Shown: positions 15,123-24,977, counted from the first letter of the stretch. The stretch: 64,000 bases of DNA from Mesorhizobium sp. (GCF_016793485.1 NZ_JAEULZ010000013.1:62001-126000), one strand, 5' to 3'. The notes: generated by a model from the letters alone, not told the origin. Translations and numbers: made by a program.

Positions 15123-16225
15123 AAGTCGGAGATCGCCACTATCGCACCATCTGGCTGAACGAGGACGGCCGTTCGGTCGACATCATCGACCAGCGCTGGC
15201 TGCCGCACGAGTTCCGCATCGTGAAGGTTGAGACCGTCGAAGGCATTGCGATTGCGATCCGCGACATGTGGGTGCGCGGCGCGCCGCTGATCGGCGTTAC
15301 GGCCGCCTATGGCGTCGCGCTGCAGATGCGTGAGGATGCGTCCGACGCCGCACTTGAAAAGGTGTGGCACGAGCTAAACGAGACGCGGCCGACCGCGATC
15401 AACCTGCGCTGGGCGCTGAACGAGATGAAGCGCGTGCTGTCGCCGCTGCCGGTTTCCGAGCGCGCCGCCGCCGCCTACCGGCGTGCCGCCGAAATCGCCG
15501 ACGAGGACGTCGAGCTCAACCGCTCGATCGGCCGCCACGGCCTCGAGGTCATCAAGGCCATTGCCGCGAAGAAAAAGCCCGGCGAGCGCGTCAACATCCT
15601 GACCCATTGCAACGCGGGATGGCTTGCGACCGTCGACTACGGCACTGCGACAGCGCCGATCTACCTCGCCGTCGAGGCCGGCATTCCGGTCCACGTCTAT
15701 GTCGACGAGACGCGCCCGCGCAATCAGGGCGCACAGTTGACGGCGTGGGAGATGGCAGGCCACGGCGTGCCGCACACGCTGATCGTGGACAATGCCGGCG
15801 GCCATTTCATGCAGCACGGCATGGTCGATATGGTGATCGTCGGCACCGACCGCACCACCGCCAATGGCGACGTCTGCAACAAGATCGGCACCTATCTCAA
15901 GGCGCTCGCCGCCCACGACAACGGCGTGCCCTTCTATGTCGGCCTGCCGTCGCCCACCATCGACTGGACGGTGCATGACGGCGTGAAGGAAATCCCGATC
16001 GAGGAGCGTTCCGCCGACGAGGTATCCTACGTGCAGGGCAAGGCGGCATCCGGCGAAATCGCGCTGGTCCGCATTTCGCCTGAGAACTCTCCCGCCGCCA
16101 ATCCCGCCTTCGATGTCACGCCCGCGCGTCTCATCACCGGCCTCATCACCGAACGCGGCATCGCCAAAGCGTCGCCGGAAGGGTTGAAGGCGCTGTTCCC
16201 GGAACGCGTGAAGAGCGCGGCCTGA
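15119..16225 (+). CDS. mtnA: S-methyl-5-thioribose-1-phosphate isomerase
   Basis: This 368-residue eIF2B-like isomerase converts 5-methylthioribose-1-phosphate to 5-methylthioribulose-1-phosphate. The catalytic Cys164 is in LTHCNAG and the catalytic Asp244 is in [23 protein letters not shown] near residue 50 is also typical. The ATG at 15119 overlaps the mtnK stop and has GAAGGA upstream, so it is translationally coupled. None of the downstream Yang-cycle genes (mtnB, mtnC, mtnD) follow; the next genes are a toxin-antitoxin pair. The product therefore probably goes to the class II aldolase of this cluster. Confidence 0.95.
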   Translation: MKVGDRHYRTIWLNEDGRSVDIIDQRWLPHEFRIVKVETVEGIAIAIRDMWVRGAPLIGVTAAYGVALQMREDASDAALEKVWHELNETRPTAINLRWALNEMKRVLSPLPVSERAAAAYRRAAEIADEDVELNRSIGRHGLEVIKAIAAKKKPGERVNILTHCNAGWLATVDYGTATAPIYLAVEAGIPVHVYVDETRPRNQGAQLTAWEMAGHGVPHTLIVDNAGGHFMQHGMVDMVIVGTDRTTANGDVCNKIGTYLKALAAHDNGVPFYVGLPSPTIDWTVHDGVKEIPIEERSADEVSYVQGKAASGEIALVRISPENSPAANPAFDVTPARLITGLITERGIAKASPEGLKALFPERVKSAA

Positions 16226-16229
16226 TCGG

Positions 16230-16296
16230 AATTCCCAAATCGGGAATTTTGCTTGCGCGTTAAGGTGCAGGTCGCTATATTCCCGTCTTGGGAATA
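16230..16296 (+). promoter_or_regulatory. higBA promoter with two matched operators
   Basis: AATTCCC-AAATC-GGGAATT (16230-16248) and TATTCCC-GTCTT-GGGAATA (16278-16296) are two inverted repeats with 7-bp arms and 5-base spacers, centres 48 bp apart. TTGCGC (16253-16258) and TATATT (16276-16281), 17 apart, form the promoter between them, with the second operator covering the -10. Confidence 0.75.
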
Positions 16297-16303
16297 AGGC
16301 GGC

Positions 16304-16606
16304 ATGAGGGTCATCGCGCAGAGCAGGCTTGTTCGATACTGGCAGAAGCATCCGGCCGCGAAGCCATCCTTGGTTCACTGGTATCAGGTGACCACGGCTT
16401 CACGATGGGAGCAGACGCAGGACGTGTTGGCGGCTTTTTCAAAAGCCAAGGTACTCAACGCGGAGCGCGTCCGCTTCGAGATAAGCGGAGGAGACTATCG
16501 TCTGGTCGTCGCGTTCGATTTCAGGCGACAGATCGCCTTCGTCAAGTTTCTTGGAACGCATGCTGAATATGACCGCATCGACGCGCTGAAAGTTTCGCTT
16601 TTCTAG
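16304..16606 (+). CDS. higB: HigB-family mRNA interferase toxin
   Basis: This 100-residue protein matches the HigB_toxin family: an N-terminal QSRLVRYWQKHP helix, a central VLNAERVRFEISGGDYRLVVAFDF strand region, and the terminal VKFLGTHAEYDRID signature with His and Tyr. These toxins cleave mRNA at the ribosome. The toxin gene comes first, as is usual for higBA. The antitoxin gene begins 12 bases after its stop. Confidence 0.88.
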   Translation: MRVIAQSRLVRYWQKHPAAKPSLVHWYQVTTASRWEQTQDVLAAFSKAKVLNAERVRFEISGGDYRLVVAFDFRRQIAFVKFLGTHAEYDRIDALKVSLF

Positions 16607-16617
16607 GAAGCAGCAGA

Positions 16618-17022
16618 ATGGATATTCGCCCTATTCGGACCCTCTCGGATTACGAGAATGCGCTGCGTGAGATCGAACATCTTTGGGGCGCTGAAATCGG
16701 TACTCCCAAAGGTGACAAACTCGATGTGCTGGTGACTCTCGTGGAGGCCTACGAAAAAGTGCACTGGCCGATTGAAGCTGCCGACCCGATCGAGTTGATC
16801 AAATCACATATGGAAGCGTCGGGCCTTACTCAGGCCGACCTGGGCGCCGTGCTAAGATCTCCGCCGCGGGCCTCTGAAATTCTCAGTCGCAAGCGGGCCC
16901 TGTCGATGGATATGGTCTATCGCCTCAATCGCGAATGGCATTTGCCGGCGGATCAACTGATCCGCCCGTATCATCTTGCCGCGGAGCAGACTAGTCGGCG
17001 TTCGTCGGAGCGAGACAGGTAG
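16618..17022 (+). CDS. higA: HigA-type antitoxin with XRE helix-turn-helix
   Basis: This 134-residue antitoxin has a toxin-binding N-terminal part (IRTLSDYENALREIEHLW) and a C-terminal HTH domain near residues 60-115 (SGLTQADLGAVL, then SEILSRKRALSMDMV). It should bind and inhibit HigB and, with it, repress the promoter at 16230-16296 that carries two identical-looking operators. Confidence 0.88.
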   Translation: MDIRPIRTLSDYENALREIEHLWGAEIGTPKGDKLDVLVTLVEAYEKVHWPIEAADPIELIKSHMEASGLTQADLGAVLRSPPRASEILSRKRALSMDMVYRLNREWHLPADQLIRPYHLAAEQTSRRSSERDR

Positions 17023-17026
17023 GCAA

Positions 17027-17374
17027 ATGACAGTCACCATCTACGGCATCAAGACCTGCGACACCGTTCGCAAGGCGCGCAACTGGCTGGAAGCGAGTGG
17101 GGTCGACCACCGCTTCGTCGACTATCGCGTCGAGGCGCTCGAAGCGAAGAAACTGGCCGTCTGGGAAAAGGCCGTCGGCTGGGAAAAACTGCTCAACAAG
17201 ACAAGCGCAACCTTCAAGGACCTGCCCGAAGCCGACAAGGAAGGCATCGATCGCAAGAAGGCGCTTGCCCTGATGCAGGCGCACCCCACGCTGATAAAGC
17301 GCCCGGTGCTCGACATGGACGGCGCCATCACGGTCGGCTTCAAGCCTGAAATCTACGAGCAGGCCGTCCGCTGA
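17027..17374 (+). CDS. ArsC/Spx-family protein (YffB-like)
   Basis: This 115-residue thioredoxin-fold protein has a single cysteine near the N-terminus in IYGIKTCDTVRKARNWL, followed by LLNKTSATFKDLP and IKRPVLDMDGAITVGF. This is the arsenate-reductase-related YffB pattern rather than true ArsC, for which no arsenic genes are nearby. AGGTAGG precedes the ATG, which lies 5 bases after the higA stop, so it may be read through from the toxin-antitoxin operon. The substrate is unknown, possibly glutathione-dependent. Confidence 0.8.
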   Translation: MTVTIYGIKTCDTVRKARNWLEASGVDHRFVDYRVEALEAKKLAVWEKAVGWEKLLNKTSATFKDLPEADKEGIDRKKALALMQAHPTLIKRPVLDMDGAITVGFKPEIYEQAVR

Positions 17375-17538
17375 GCCTCGGATGAGGCTGGACAGCAGGC
17401 GTTTTCGCGATTTCCGCCATCATTTCGACACCTGCAACGCGCCACGCCTTTGCATAACACGGCAACATTCCTTCCCTTTCGCGGAGAACTGTGGATGATG
17501 CCATCCGATCTCCAGCGCCTCACCCAGGGAGCCGCCGC

Positions 17539-18816
17539 TTGTTCGTTTCCTTTTTCCCGCAACCGAAGATGTTTTTCCTCTCGGCGACCCTGTGGAGCCT
17601 TGCGGCCATCCTGTTCTGGTTCTTCGGCGGCGCGGAACTCGGCGGACTGATAGGCCTTCCGCCAGATGCCGCGGGCACGCCGCCCATCATCGGCATCTCC
17701 GTCTTCTGGTCTAAGCCGTTCCTGTGGTTCTATCTCTACTTCGCGGCCTGTGTAGGTATCTTCTACGCGTTCTGGAACTGGTATTCGCCGCATCCCTGGC
17801 AGCGCTGGTCGATCCTCGTTTCGGCGCTCATCCTGTTCCTGATCTATTTTTCAGTGCAGGTCTCGGTTGCCGTCAACAACTGGTACGGCCCCTTCTTCGA
17901 CTACATAAACGCGTTGATCAACAAAACTGTCCAATCCACGATTGGCGAATTTTACAGCAGGCTGGCACCCTTTGCATGGCTCGCGCTCATTGGCATGAAC
18001 GTCAGCGTCATCAACGCGTTCATCGTCAGCCACTGGATCTTCCGCTGGCGCACCGCCATGAACGACTATTTCATGGAGCAATGGTCGCGACTGCGCCACA
18101 TCGAGGGCGCCTCGCAGCGTATACAGGAAGACACCATGCGCTTTGCCCAGATCATGGAGGATCTTGGCACCAGCATGGTCGCCTCAATCATGACCCTGAT
18201 CGCGTTTCTGCCTGTGCTGATCGGCCTGGAGCAGTATGTGAAAGAGGTGCCGATTTTCGGAGAGATCAAGCATCCGCTCGTCGTCGCCGCCATTGCATGG
18301 TGTCTGTTCGGAACGGTAGCTGTCATGATCGCCGGCATCAAACTGCCTGGCCTGCAGTTCCGCAACCAGCGCGTCGAGGCGGCCTACCGTAAGGAACTCG
18401 TTTACGGCGAGGATCATGTCGACCGTGCCCAGCCTCCGCTAGTGAAGGAACTATTCGGCAACGTCAGGCGGAACTATTTCCGCCTCTATGGCCACTACGT
18501 CTATTTCAACGTCATCCGATACACCTATCTGCAGGCCGACAACATCGTCTCCTTCCTCGTTATGGGGCCTGCGCTTGTGGCTGGCACCATCACGCTCGGC
18601 TTGTTGAATCAGGTCAGCAACGCCTTTGGACGGGTGACCAGTTCGTTCCAGTTCCTCGTCTCCTCATGGTCCACCATCGTCGAACTGCTTTCCGTCCGTA
18701 AGCGTCTCAAGGCTTTCGAGGCGACGCTGCATGGCGAGGAACTGCCCGAGATCGATCGCCGCTATCTGGAGCGCGAGAAGGCCGGCATTCGCCCGGAGGA
18801 CCAGCCGGCAGCTTGA
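17539..18816 (+). CDS. bacA: BacA/SbmA-family peptide transporter
   Basis: This 425-residue inner-membrane protein has several membrane segments from residue ~10 and the SbmA/BacA family core ([20 protein letters not shown], then [36 protein letters not shown]). BacA imports antimicrobial and nodule-specific peptides and is needed for intracellular survival of Sinorhizobium and Brucella. I choose the TTG at 17539 because CAGGGAG lies 8 bases upstream and the N-terminus [12 protein letters not shown] then matches the family's usual length. It appears to be a single-gene unit. Confidence 0.9.
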   Translation: MFVSFFPQPKMFFLSATLWSLAAILFWFFGGAELGGLIGLPPDAAGTPPIIGISVFWSKPFLWFYLYFAACVGIFYAFWNWYSPHPWQRWSILVSALILFLIYFSVQVSVAVNNWYGPFFDYINALINKTVQSTIGEFYSRLAPFAWLALIGMNVSVINAFIVSHWIFRWRTAMNDYFMEQWSRLRHIEGASQRIQEDTMRFAQIMEDLGTSMVASIMTLIAFLPVLIGLEQYVKEVPIFGEIKHPLVVAAIAWCLFGTVAVMIAGIKLPGLQFRNQRVEAAYRKELVYGEDHVDRAQPPLVKELFGNVRRNYFRLYGHYVYFNVIRYTYLQADNIVSFLVMGPALVAGTITLGLLNQVSNAFGRVTSSFQFLVSSWSTIVELLSVRKRLKAFEATLHGEELPEIDRRYLEREKAGIRPEDQPAA

Positions 18817-18838
18817 TACAGGATAGTCGGCGGCGGGC

Positions 18839-19861
18839 TTACCCGCCCGTCGCCGGCGCATCCGCAGCCTGTGTCCGCTTCAGGTAGTCCGCGTAGCTGG
18901 TGCAGACCACGTCCGCCTTGGCGCAAACCTCTTGCGCGAACTGCTCCAGCGCATTCCAGTATGCGCCGTCATTCATCAGCGTGAAGTGGAAGCCGAGCTG
19001 AAGCGGGGCTCGTGAGCCGGAATATTCGCGCTCGAATGCCGCCGTGAAGGCGTCGTATGTCCGCGCCTGGAAGGCCGCCGCCTCGTCCGGCCGGTCGAGA
19101 CCGCCCGAATGACGGACGAACAGATTGTAGTCCATGGCGATGACCCGCCTGGCCTTCGGCCCCTCGGGAATCTGCGGCAGGGCGAAACGCTCGGTGCCGT
19201 TTTCCTTGTGCGGTTCCACCGGACCCCTGGAGATTGCGCTGGCGTCGTAGCGAAAGCCGGCTTCGTCGAGCGCCTCGTAAAGTGCTGCGCTCGCGCTGAG
19301 ATAAGGCGCTCGGAAACCGGAGATGGCGCTTTCAGCAAACCCGCGCCAGTCCGCAGGCTCGCCCTCGATACCGTTGATCGTGTAGGCGTCCCGCATGATG
19401 CGCTTGAAGGATGCGAACTCGTCCAGCCATTGGGCCTTTGTCCATTTGCCGCCGTCGAAGTGACCGCAGGCGTGGCTGGCGATCTCGTGGCCTTCCGCAG
19501 CCGCGCCCCTGATCTGGTCCAGCCGGTCGGCAACTTCCTGCCGCGTTTGCGCGAAGCCGACATTCGAGCCGCCGACCGCCTGTCGGGGCGGCTTGTATTC
19601 CTTGCGCATGTCTCGGGAGAGCAGGAACACGCAGGAGAGGAAATAGGTGAAGCGCGCGCCGGTCTTCTCCGCAAGGGCTCGGCTGCGCTTCCACTGCGCG
19701 ATGTCGTGCGCCCCGTCGAAGGAGATAATGACATATTGCGGCTTGGGGTCTTCCGTCGATGTTAAGTCCGACACTCCGATCCGAACGGCGCTCGCATGGG
19801 CCGGCGCGATGAGCGCGATGGAAAGGCATGCGGAAAGAACTACGCGACAGACAACAGGCAT
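18839..19861 (-). CDS. Secreted polysaccharide deacetylase-family protein
   Basis: The protein has a signal peptide ending around HASA and a NodB-homology domain. The first motif is ISFDGAHD with the metal/catalytic Asp, and the HxxxH metal pair is in IASHACGHFDG. Such enzymes remove N-acetyl groups from cell-wall or exopolysaccharide chains. The ATG at 19861 gives 340 residues; a GTG two codons earlier is equally possible. The C-terminus contains two Cys (EVCAKADVVCTSY). It is divergent from the TPR protein gene. Confidence 0.8.
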   Translation of the reverse strand: MPVVCRVVLSACLSIALIAPAHASAVRIGVSDLTSTEDPKPQYVIISFDGAHDIAQWKRSRALAEKTGARFTYFLSCVFLLSRDMRKEYKPPRQAVGGSNVGFAQTRQEVADRLDQIRGAAAEGHEIASHACGHFDGGKWTKAQWLDEFASFKRIMRDAYTINGIEGEPADWRGFAESAISGFRAPYLSASAALYEALDEAGFRYDASAISRGPVEPHKENGTERFALPQIPEGPKARRVIAMDYNLFVRHSGGLDRPDEAAAFQARTYDAFTAAFEREYSGSRAPLQLGFHFTLMNDGAYWNALEQFAQEVCAKADVVCTSYADYLKRTQAADAPATGG

Positions 19862-20042
19862 GGGCACTCAATTCTCGATGGCTGACCTTCGCCGGTAGCT
19901 GGCAAATGTGGCATGTCTGGGCTGCTGCGGCCTTTCGCAGCCCTGCAAATTTCGTTCGCCCCCTTCCATGCCGTCAAAATTCCGCTAAAACGCACGCTCA
20001 CAACGGGGGCCTGCCGATTGGGGCGGGCGGTTCAGGGAAAAA

Positions 20043-20708
20043 ATGTCGGACGACAGCTTCTTCCGCGAGGTCAACGAGGAAATCCGCCAGGACAAGGCGA
20101 AGCAGATCTGGGACCGCTATGGCCCTTGGGCGCTCGCGCTCGCGCTTCTGGTGGTGCTCGGCACTGCGGCCTTCGTCGCATGGGAATACTGGACGACCCA
20201 GCACGCCAACCGCTCTGGCGACGCTTTCTCTCAGGCGCTGACGCTCGCAAACGAAGGCAGGAACGACGAGGCGCTGGGCGCTTTGCAGCAGCTTGAAACG
20301 GACGGCTACGGCGCATATCCGCTGCTGGCGCGCATGCGCGCGGCCACCGTGCTCGCCGCCAAAGGCGATACGGCAGGAGCGGTCGCGAGTTTCGACCAGG
20401 TCGCCGCCGACGCATCCATTCCGGTCGCCATTCGCGACATGGCGCGGCTGCGCGCGGCGTTGATCCTCGTGGACAGCGGCACCTATGGGGACGTGTCTTC
20501 CCGTGCGGAAGCACTGACGGGAGACACCAACCCGCTACGCCACACGGCGCGCGAGGCGCTCGGCCTCGCAGCCTGGAAGGATGGGCGCTCGGCCGATGCG
20601 CTGGTCCTCTTCGAACAGATCGCGGCCGACAACGAGGCGCCTCAGAACAACCGCCAGCGCGCCACGGTGATGGCGGAACTGATCAAGGGCCAGGGCGCGG
20701 CGTCGTGA
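20043..20708 (+). CDS. YfgM-like membrane-anchored TPR protein
   Basis: This 221-residue protein has a cytoplasmic N-terminus ([22 protein letters not shown]), one membrane helix near residues 28-50, and a periplasmic domain of TPR-like helical pairs. It fits the YfgM/TPR_21 family, which in E. coli is an ancillary chaperone partner of PpiD at the Sec translocon. It is followed four bases later by der, a neighbour conserved in many proteobacteria. Confidence 0.8.
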   Translation: MSDDSFFREVNEEIRQDKAKQIWDRYGPWALALALLVVLGTAAFVAWEYWTTQHANRSGDAFSQALTLANEGRNDEALGALQQLETDGYGAYPLLARMRAATVLAAKGDTAGAVASFDQVAADASIPVAIRDMARLRAALILVDSGTYGDVSSRAEALTGDTNPLRHTAREALGLAAWKDGRSADALVLFEQIAADNEAPQNNRQRATVMAELIKGQGAAS

Positions 20709-20712
20709 GCGG

Positions 20713-22143
20713 ATGGCCTTCAAAGCGGCAATCATAGGTCGACCCAACGTCGGCAAGTCCACGCTTTTCAACCGATTGGCCGGCCGCAGGCTGGCCCTTG
20801 TCGACGACACGCCCGGCGTGACGCGCGACCGTCGTATCCATCCGGCGAAACTCTACGATCTTCACTTTGATGTTATCGACACGGCCGGCTTCGAGGTTGC
20901 TGCCGCCGGCACGCTGCAGGCGCGCATGCGCGAGCAGACGGAGATCGCCATCCGTGAGGCCGATCTCGTTTTTTTCATGATTGATGCCAAAGCCGGCCTG
21001 ACGCCTGACGACCGTACTTTTGCGGAAATCGTCAGGAAGTCCGGCAAGCCGGTGGTGCTCGTCGCCAACAAGTCGGAGGCGCGCGGTGCGCAGGCCGGAT
21101 TGCTCGAAGGCTACGAGCTTGGTCTCGGCGAGCCTGTCGCCATCTCCGCCGAACATGGGCAGGGCCTGCCCGATCTTCGCGATGCGGTCATCGATGCGAT
21201 CGGCGAGGAACGCGCCTTTGCGGACGACGAAGACGAGGATGATGTCATCGCCGTCAGCGATGCGCTGGTCGGCGAGGACATTGCCGATCCCGACGCCGAG
21301 CCGGCCTATGACGAGACGAAGCCGATGCGCATCGCCGTCATCGGTCGTCCAAATGCCGGCAAGTCGACGCTCATCAATGCGCTGATCGGCGAGGAGCGCC
21401 TGCTGACTGGCCCCGAAGCCGGCATCACCCGCGATTCCATCTCCGTCGACTGGGAATGGCGCGGCCGCGCCATGAAGCTCTTTGACACCGCCGGCATGCG
21501 TCGTAAGGCCAAGGTACAGGAAAAGCTGGAAAAGCTGTCCGTCGCCGATGGCCTGCGCGCGATCCGTTTCGCGGAAGTCGTTATCGTCGTGCTCGATTCG
21601 ACCATCCCCTTCGAGAAGCAGGATCTCCAGCTCGCCGACCTCATCATCCGCGAGGGCAGGGCGGCGGTCATCGCCTTCAACAAGTGGGACCTGATCGACA
21701 ATCCTCAGGAGGCGCTGGCGGAGCTTCGCGAAAAGACGACGCGGCTGCTGCCTCAGGTGCGCGGCATCCAGGCGGTGCCGGTGTCGGCCGAGACCGGACG
21801 CGGCCTCGACCGGTTGATGGACGCCGTCCTGAAGACCCATCGCACCTGGAACACCCGCATCTCGACGGCGCGTCTGAACCGCTGGCTGGAAAAGACGGTC
21901 GGCCACCATCCGCCCCCCGCCGTCTCTGGCCGCCGGCTGAAGATCAAGTACATCACGCAGGTCAAGACGCGCCCCCCGGGCTTCGTCCTGTCCTGCACGC
22001 GGCCAGACGAGGTGCCTGCCTCATACGTCCGTTATCTGGTTAACGGGTTGCGTGAAACTTTCGACATTCCGGGCGTGCCGGTGCGCGTGTCGATCAGTGC
22101 GTCGGACAATCCCTACGCCTCGCGCGCCAAAAAGAAGAAATAG
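20713..22143 (+). CDS. der: Ribosome biogenesis GTPase Der (EngA)
   Basis: This 476-residue protein contains the tandem GTPase domains unique to Der, needed for 50S subunit maturation. Domain 1 has GRPNVGKST near residue 8, DTAGFE and NKSE. Domain 2 has GRPNAGKST near 210, [11 protein letters not shown] and NKWD. A KH-like domain closes the protein and ends in a lysine-rich tail. An acidic linker (DDEDEDDV) joins the two domains. GGATG sits at the start and the gene is coupled to the upstream TPR gene. Confidence 0.96.
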   Translation: MAFKAAIIGRPNVGKSTLFNRLAGRRLALVDDTPGVTRDRRIHPAKLYDLHFDVIDTAGFEVAAAGTLQARMREQTEIAIREADLVFFMIDAKAGLTPDDRTFAEIVRKSGKPVVLVANKSEARGAQAGLLEGYELGLGEPVAISAEHGQGLPDLRDAVIDAIGEERAFADDEDEDDVIAVSDALVGEDIADPDAEPAYDETKPMRIAVIGRPNAGKSTLINALIGEERLLTGPEAGITRDSISVDWEWRGRAMKLFDTAGMRRKAKVQEKLEKLSVADGLRAIRFAEVVIVVLDSTIPFEKQDLQLADLIIREGRAAVIAFNKWDLIDNPQEALAELREKTTRLLPQVRGIQAVPVSAETGRGLDRLMDAVLKTHRTWNTRISTARLNRWLEKTVGHHPPPAVSGRRLKIKYITQVKTRPPGFVLSCTRPDEVPASYVRYLVNGLRETFDIPGVPVRVSISASDNPYASRAKKKK

Positions 22144-22265
22144 TGCGGCGTCCTGCCGCAAGAAGCCGCCACATTAAGGCCGAAAGCCAGCCGTTAACCG
22201 TCCATCAAGGTTAATGCCGCAGTCTGCCCTCCAGTGGGTTAGTCGCGTCCCTGGAGAGTTGTTCT

Positions 22266-23438
22266 GTGCATCGACGAGTGATGCGGCGCGTTGCCGTCAC
22301 CAGCCGAGACAAGCGTTCCTTCCTGTCTCCGTTCATCATAGGTATCGGTATCTGGCTCGGCTTCCCGACGGTCGCCGCCTATCAGGATATGGCCAGCATG
22401 GTCTCGGGCATCGAAGCGCAGACCACGCGCTGGAACGCCGTTGTCGAGCGGGCTGCCGCCGGTTCGGTTCACGCCGCCGAGATGCCGTTCGTCGACGCCG
22501 ACATCAAGACGGCCTCGATCGCGGGTTCCGGCATCGCGGCGCCCGGTATCGGCACGGTGTCTCTGCGCGCGAAAATTGCCAATCCCGTTCCCGACGAAGC
22601 CCGTGTCAGCCGCACCGACAAGCGGCCGCGGCTCGTGCAGGTCGCGCCCGTCAGGCCGCCGAAAACCTTCGATGCTGGCTCCATGTTCAAGCGCACCAGC
22701 CTGCTCGTCGGACCGAAGGCCGGCGAGGTCAAGATGGCCTTCGCCATCCCCGACATCCGCGGCAAGGAAGTCGAGATCGCGACCGCCTTCTATATGAAGG
22801 CCGACAAGAAGCTGTCGCCTGGCGTGCCTGTCGCGCTCGCCGAGTTGGTCAACAACGACAAGCCCGACATCCTCGCGACCGCCTACGCGCCGGCACAGCC
22901 GGACTACGCCAGCGCCTCGCCGTTCGAGAGCTTGATGAAGGATCCGAACGACACCGGCCGTTTCATCCCCCCGACGGTCAAGGGCGACCATGCCTGGATG
23001 AACAAGCCGCTGCCGCCCGAGGTGTTTTCCGCCAAGGAGCAGAAATGCCTTGCCACCGCGATCTACTTCGAGGCGCGCGGCGAGAGCCTGCGCGGCCAGG
23101 CGGCCGTGGCGCAGGTGGTGCTGAACCGCGTCCGCAACCCCACCTATCCGAACACGATCTGCGGCGTCGTCTATCAAAACCAGCAGATGAAGAATCGGTG
23201 TCAGTTCTCCTTTGCCTGCGACGGCAAGAAGGACGTCATCAACAACCGTAAAAGCTACAAGACGGCCGAGGACATCGCCATGGCGGTCACTGCCGGCAAG
23301 ATCTTCCTTCCCGAGGTCGCATCCTCGACTCACTACTACGCGCAATATGTCAGCCCCGGCTGGGCGCGCTCCATGCAGAAGATGAAGAAGATCGGCCTGC
23401 ACATCTTCTATCGCACCTATGGCGGTGGCTGGAGCTGA
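22266..23438 (+). CDS. Cell wall hydrolase, SleB-like
   Basis: This 390-residue protein has an N-terminal membrane anchor or signal (FLSPFIIGIGIWLGFPTVAAY), a long linker region, and a C-terminal Hydrolase_2 (SleB) domain from ~255 with the catalytic Glu in AIYFEARGESLRGQAAVAQV and paired Cys in TICGVVY and FACDGK. It probably cleaves peptidoglycan during growth. The GTG at 22266 is chosen because GGAGAG lies nine bases upstream. Confidence 0.85.
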   Translation: MHRRVMRRVAVTSRDKRSFLSPFIIGIGIWLGFPTVAAYQDMASMVSGIEAQTTRWNAVVERAAAGSVHAAEMPFVDADIKTASIAGSGIAAPGIGTVSLRAKIANPVPDEARVSRTDKRPRLVQVAPVRPPKTFDAGSMFKRTSLLVGPKAGEVKMAFAIPDIRGKEVEIATAFYMKADKKLSPGVPVALAELVNNDKPDILATAYAPAQPDYASASPFESLMKDPNDTGRFIPPTVKGDHAWMNKPLPPEVFSAKEQKCLATAIYFEARGESLRGQAAVAQVVLNRVRNPTYPNTICGVVYQNQQMKNRCQFSFACDGKKDVINNRKSYKTAEDIAMAVTAGKIFLPEVASSTHYYAQYVSPGWARSMQKMKKIGLHIFYRTYGGGWS

Positions 23439-23484
23439 GGTCTGTTGCAGCGGACTCTGGCGGTCGCCTGCGGCGGGATTCGCC

Positions 23485-23511
23485 GCGCGCCCGAACCTGA
23501 AACGGGCGCGC
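23485..23511 (+). terminator. Hairpin downstream of the cell wall hydrolase gene
   Basis: GCGCGCCCG (23485-23493) and CGGGCGCGC (23503-23511) form a 9-bp GC stem with a 9-base loop. There is no T-run, so termination efficiency is uncertain. The rest of the 230-base gap before atpI shows nothing else I can identify. Confidence 0.45.
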
Positions 23512-23668
23512 ACTATGTCGCACTTCGTCAACTAACTGATTTATAAAGAAAATTTAGCCCAAAGATATGCTCTTTGCCCGGCTTGACGGGGCGGAGGGCC
23601 CTAACTATGTTGCGCGCGACTTGGAGCGGACGGGAAAGCAGCCCGCTGGCCGGGGCATGGAGGTTAGG

Positions 23669-24076
23669 ATGGCCGTCAATGGCGAGCCAGACGAAACCGG
23701 AAAAACCGGGCCATACGGACAGACGAAAGCGGACCCACGCGACGACGACCTCGACCGCCGCCGTCGAAATCTCGAAGCATCCCTTGCCACGAGACAGCCG
23801 GTTCGGCAGGAGAGGGAGGAAGGCGCCGGCGGCGCCACCGGCTACGGCCAGGCAATGAAGCTGTCCAGCGAGTTCATCGCTGGTGTCGGCGTCGGAGCAG
23901 GCCTTGGCTGGATGATCGACAGGTTTGCGGGCTCTTCGCCCTGGGGTCTGATCGTCTTCCTGCTGCTCGGCTTTGTCGCAGGCGTTTTGAACGTCCTGCG
24001 CTCAGTTGGAAAGGTCGCCGAGTTCGGCCAGGGTTCAAACCGCGGGTCAAGCCGTGGGCCGGACCAACGGCGCTAG
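23669..24076 (+). CDS. atpI: ATP synthase accessory protein AtpI
   Basis: This 135-residue protein assists assembly of the c-ring. A charged, low-complexity N-terminal half (residues 1-60) precedes two membrane helices with FIAGVGVGAGLGWMIDRFAG and LIVFLLLGFVAGVLNVLRS. I choose ATG 23669 because GGAGGTTAGG lies immediately before it; an in-frame ATG at 23567 would add 34 residues without a ribosome site. First gene of the F0 operon. Confidence 0.88.
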   Translation: MAVNGEPDETGKTGPYGQTKADPRDDDLDRRRRNLEASLATRQPVRQEREEGAGGATGYGQAMKLSSEFIAGVGVGAGLGWMIDRFAGSSPWGLIVFLLLGFVAGVLNVLRSVGKVAEFGQGSNRGSSRGPDQRR

Positions 24077-24146
24077 AGATTGAATGGTCCCGGTTCGCCG
24101 GGGTTTGGAACGAACGGAGGCCGGTTGCGGCCTCAGGGGACAGCAA

Positions 24147-24908
24147 GTGGCTTCACCGGACAAGGTCGATCCGATCCACCAGTTTGCGATCAACAAGATC
24201 GTCGATCTCAATATCGGCGGCTTTGATGTGTCCTTCACCAATTCGTCGCTTTTCATGGTGGTGACGGTCGTCCTCACCAGCGCCTTCCTTTATTTCGCGA
24301 CGTCGAGCCGCGCTGTGGTTCCCTCGCGGATGCAGTCCGTCGCCGAGATGTCCTACGAGTTCATCGCCAACATGCTGCGCGATGCCGCTGGCAAGCAGGG
24401 GATGCGTTTCTTCCCGCTCGTCTTCTCGCTCTTCATGTTCGTGCTGGTCGCCAACCTGCTGGGCATGTTCCCTTATTTCTTCACGGTCACCAGCCACATC
24501 ATCGTCACCTTCTGCCTGGCGATGATCGTAATCCTGACCGTCATTGGCTACGGCCTCTACAAGCACGGCCTGCATTTCTTCAACCTGTTCGTCCCGAGCG
24601 GCGTGCCCGCAATCCTGCTGCCTCTCGTCGTGGCGATCGAAGTGATTTCCTTCCTGTCGCGTCCGATCAGCCTTTCGGTTCGTCTGTTCGCCAACATGCT
24701 CGCCGGTCACATCACGCTCAAGGTCTTCTCGGGCTTCGTCGTGTCGCTGAGCGCTTTTGGCATCGGCGGCATGGCCGGCGCGGTCCTGCCGCTCGGCATG
24801 GCGGTCGCGCTCACCGGCCTCGAATTCCTGGTGTCCTTCCTCCAGGCATATGTCTTCGCGGTCCTGACCTGCATGTATCTCAACGACGCGATCCATCCGG
24901 GTCACTGA
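24147..24908 (+). CDS. atpB: ATP synthase F0 subunit a
   Basis: This 253-residue proton-channel subunit has five or six membrane helices. The essential Arg is in [16 protein letters not shown] near residue 180. The GTG at 24147 is chosen for its AGGGGA site and because the resulting length fits the family; the frame is open further upstream but reads into untypical sequence. It lies between atpI and atpE in the usual order. Confidence 0.95.
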   Translation: MASPDKVDPIHQFAINKIVDLNIGGFDVSFTNSSLFMVVTVVLTSAFLYFATSSRAVVPSRMQSVAEMSYEFIANMLRDAAGKQGMRFFPLVFSLFMFVLVANLLGMFPYFFTVTSHIIVTFCLAMIVILTVIGYGLYKHGLHFFNLFVPSGVPAILLPLVVAIEVISFLSRPISLSVRLFANMLAGHITLKVFSGFVVSLSAFGIGGMAGAVLPLGMAVALTGLEFLVSFLQAYVFAVLTCMYLNDAIHPGH

Positions 24909-24977
24909 GGAAACACCAGAAACGCCGGCACGGTGCCGGTTCAACGAAACTTTCCAGATCTACCAAGGAGTTGAAAA

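Noticed and set aside
17027-17374. Arsenate reductase of an ars operon
   Set aside because: No arsR, arsB/acr3 or arsH nearby, and the sequence follows the YffB/Spx-like branch.
22214-23251. 345-codon plus-strand frame overlapping the cell wall hydrolase
   Set aside because: Out of frame with the SleB domain and composed of Arg/Gly-rich shadow sequence.
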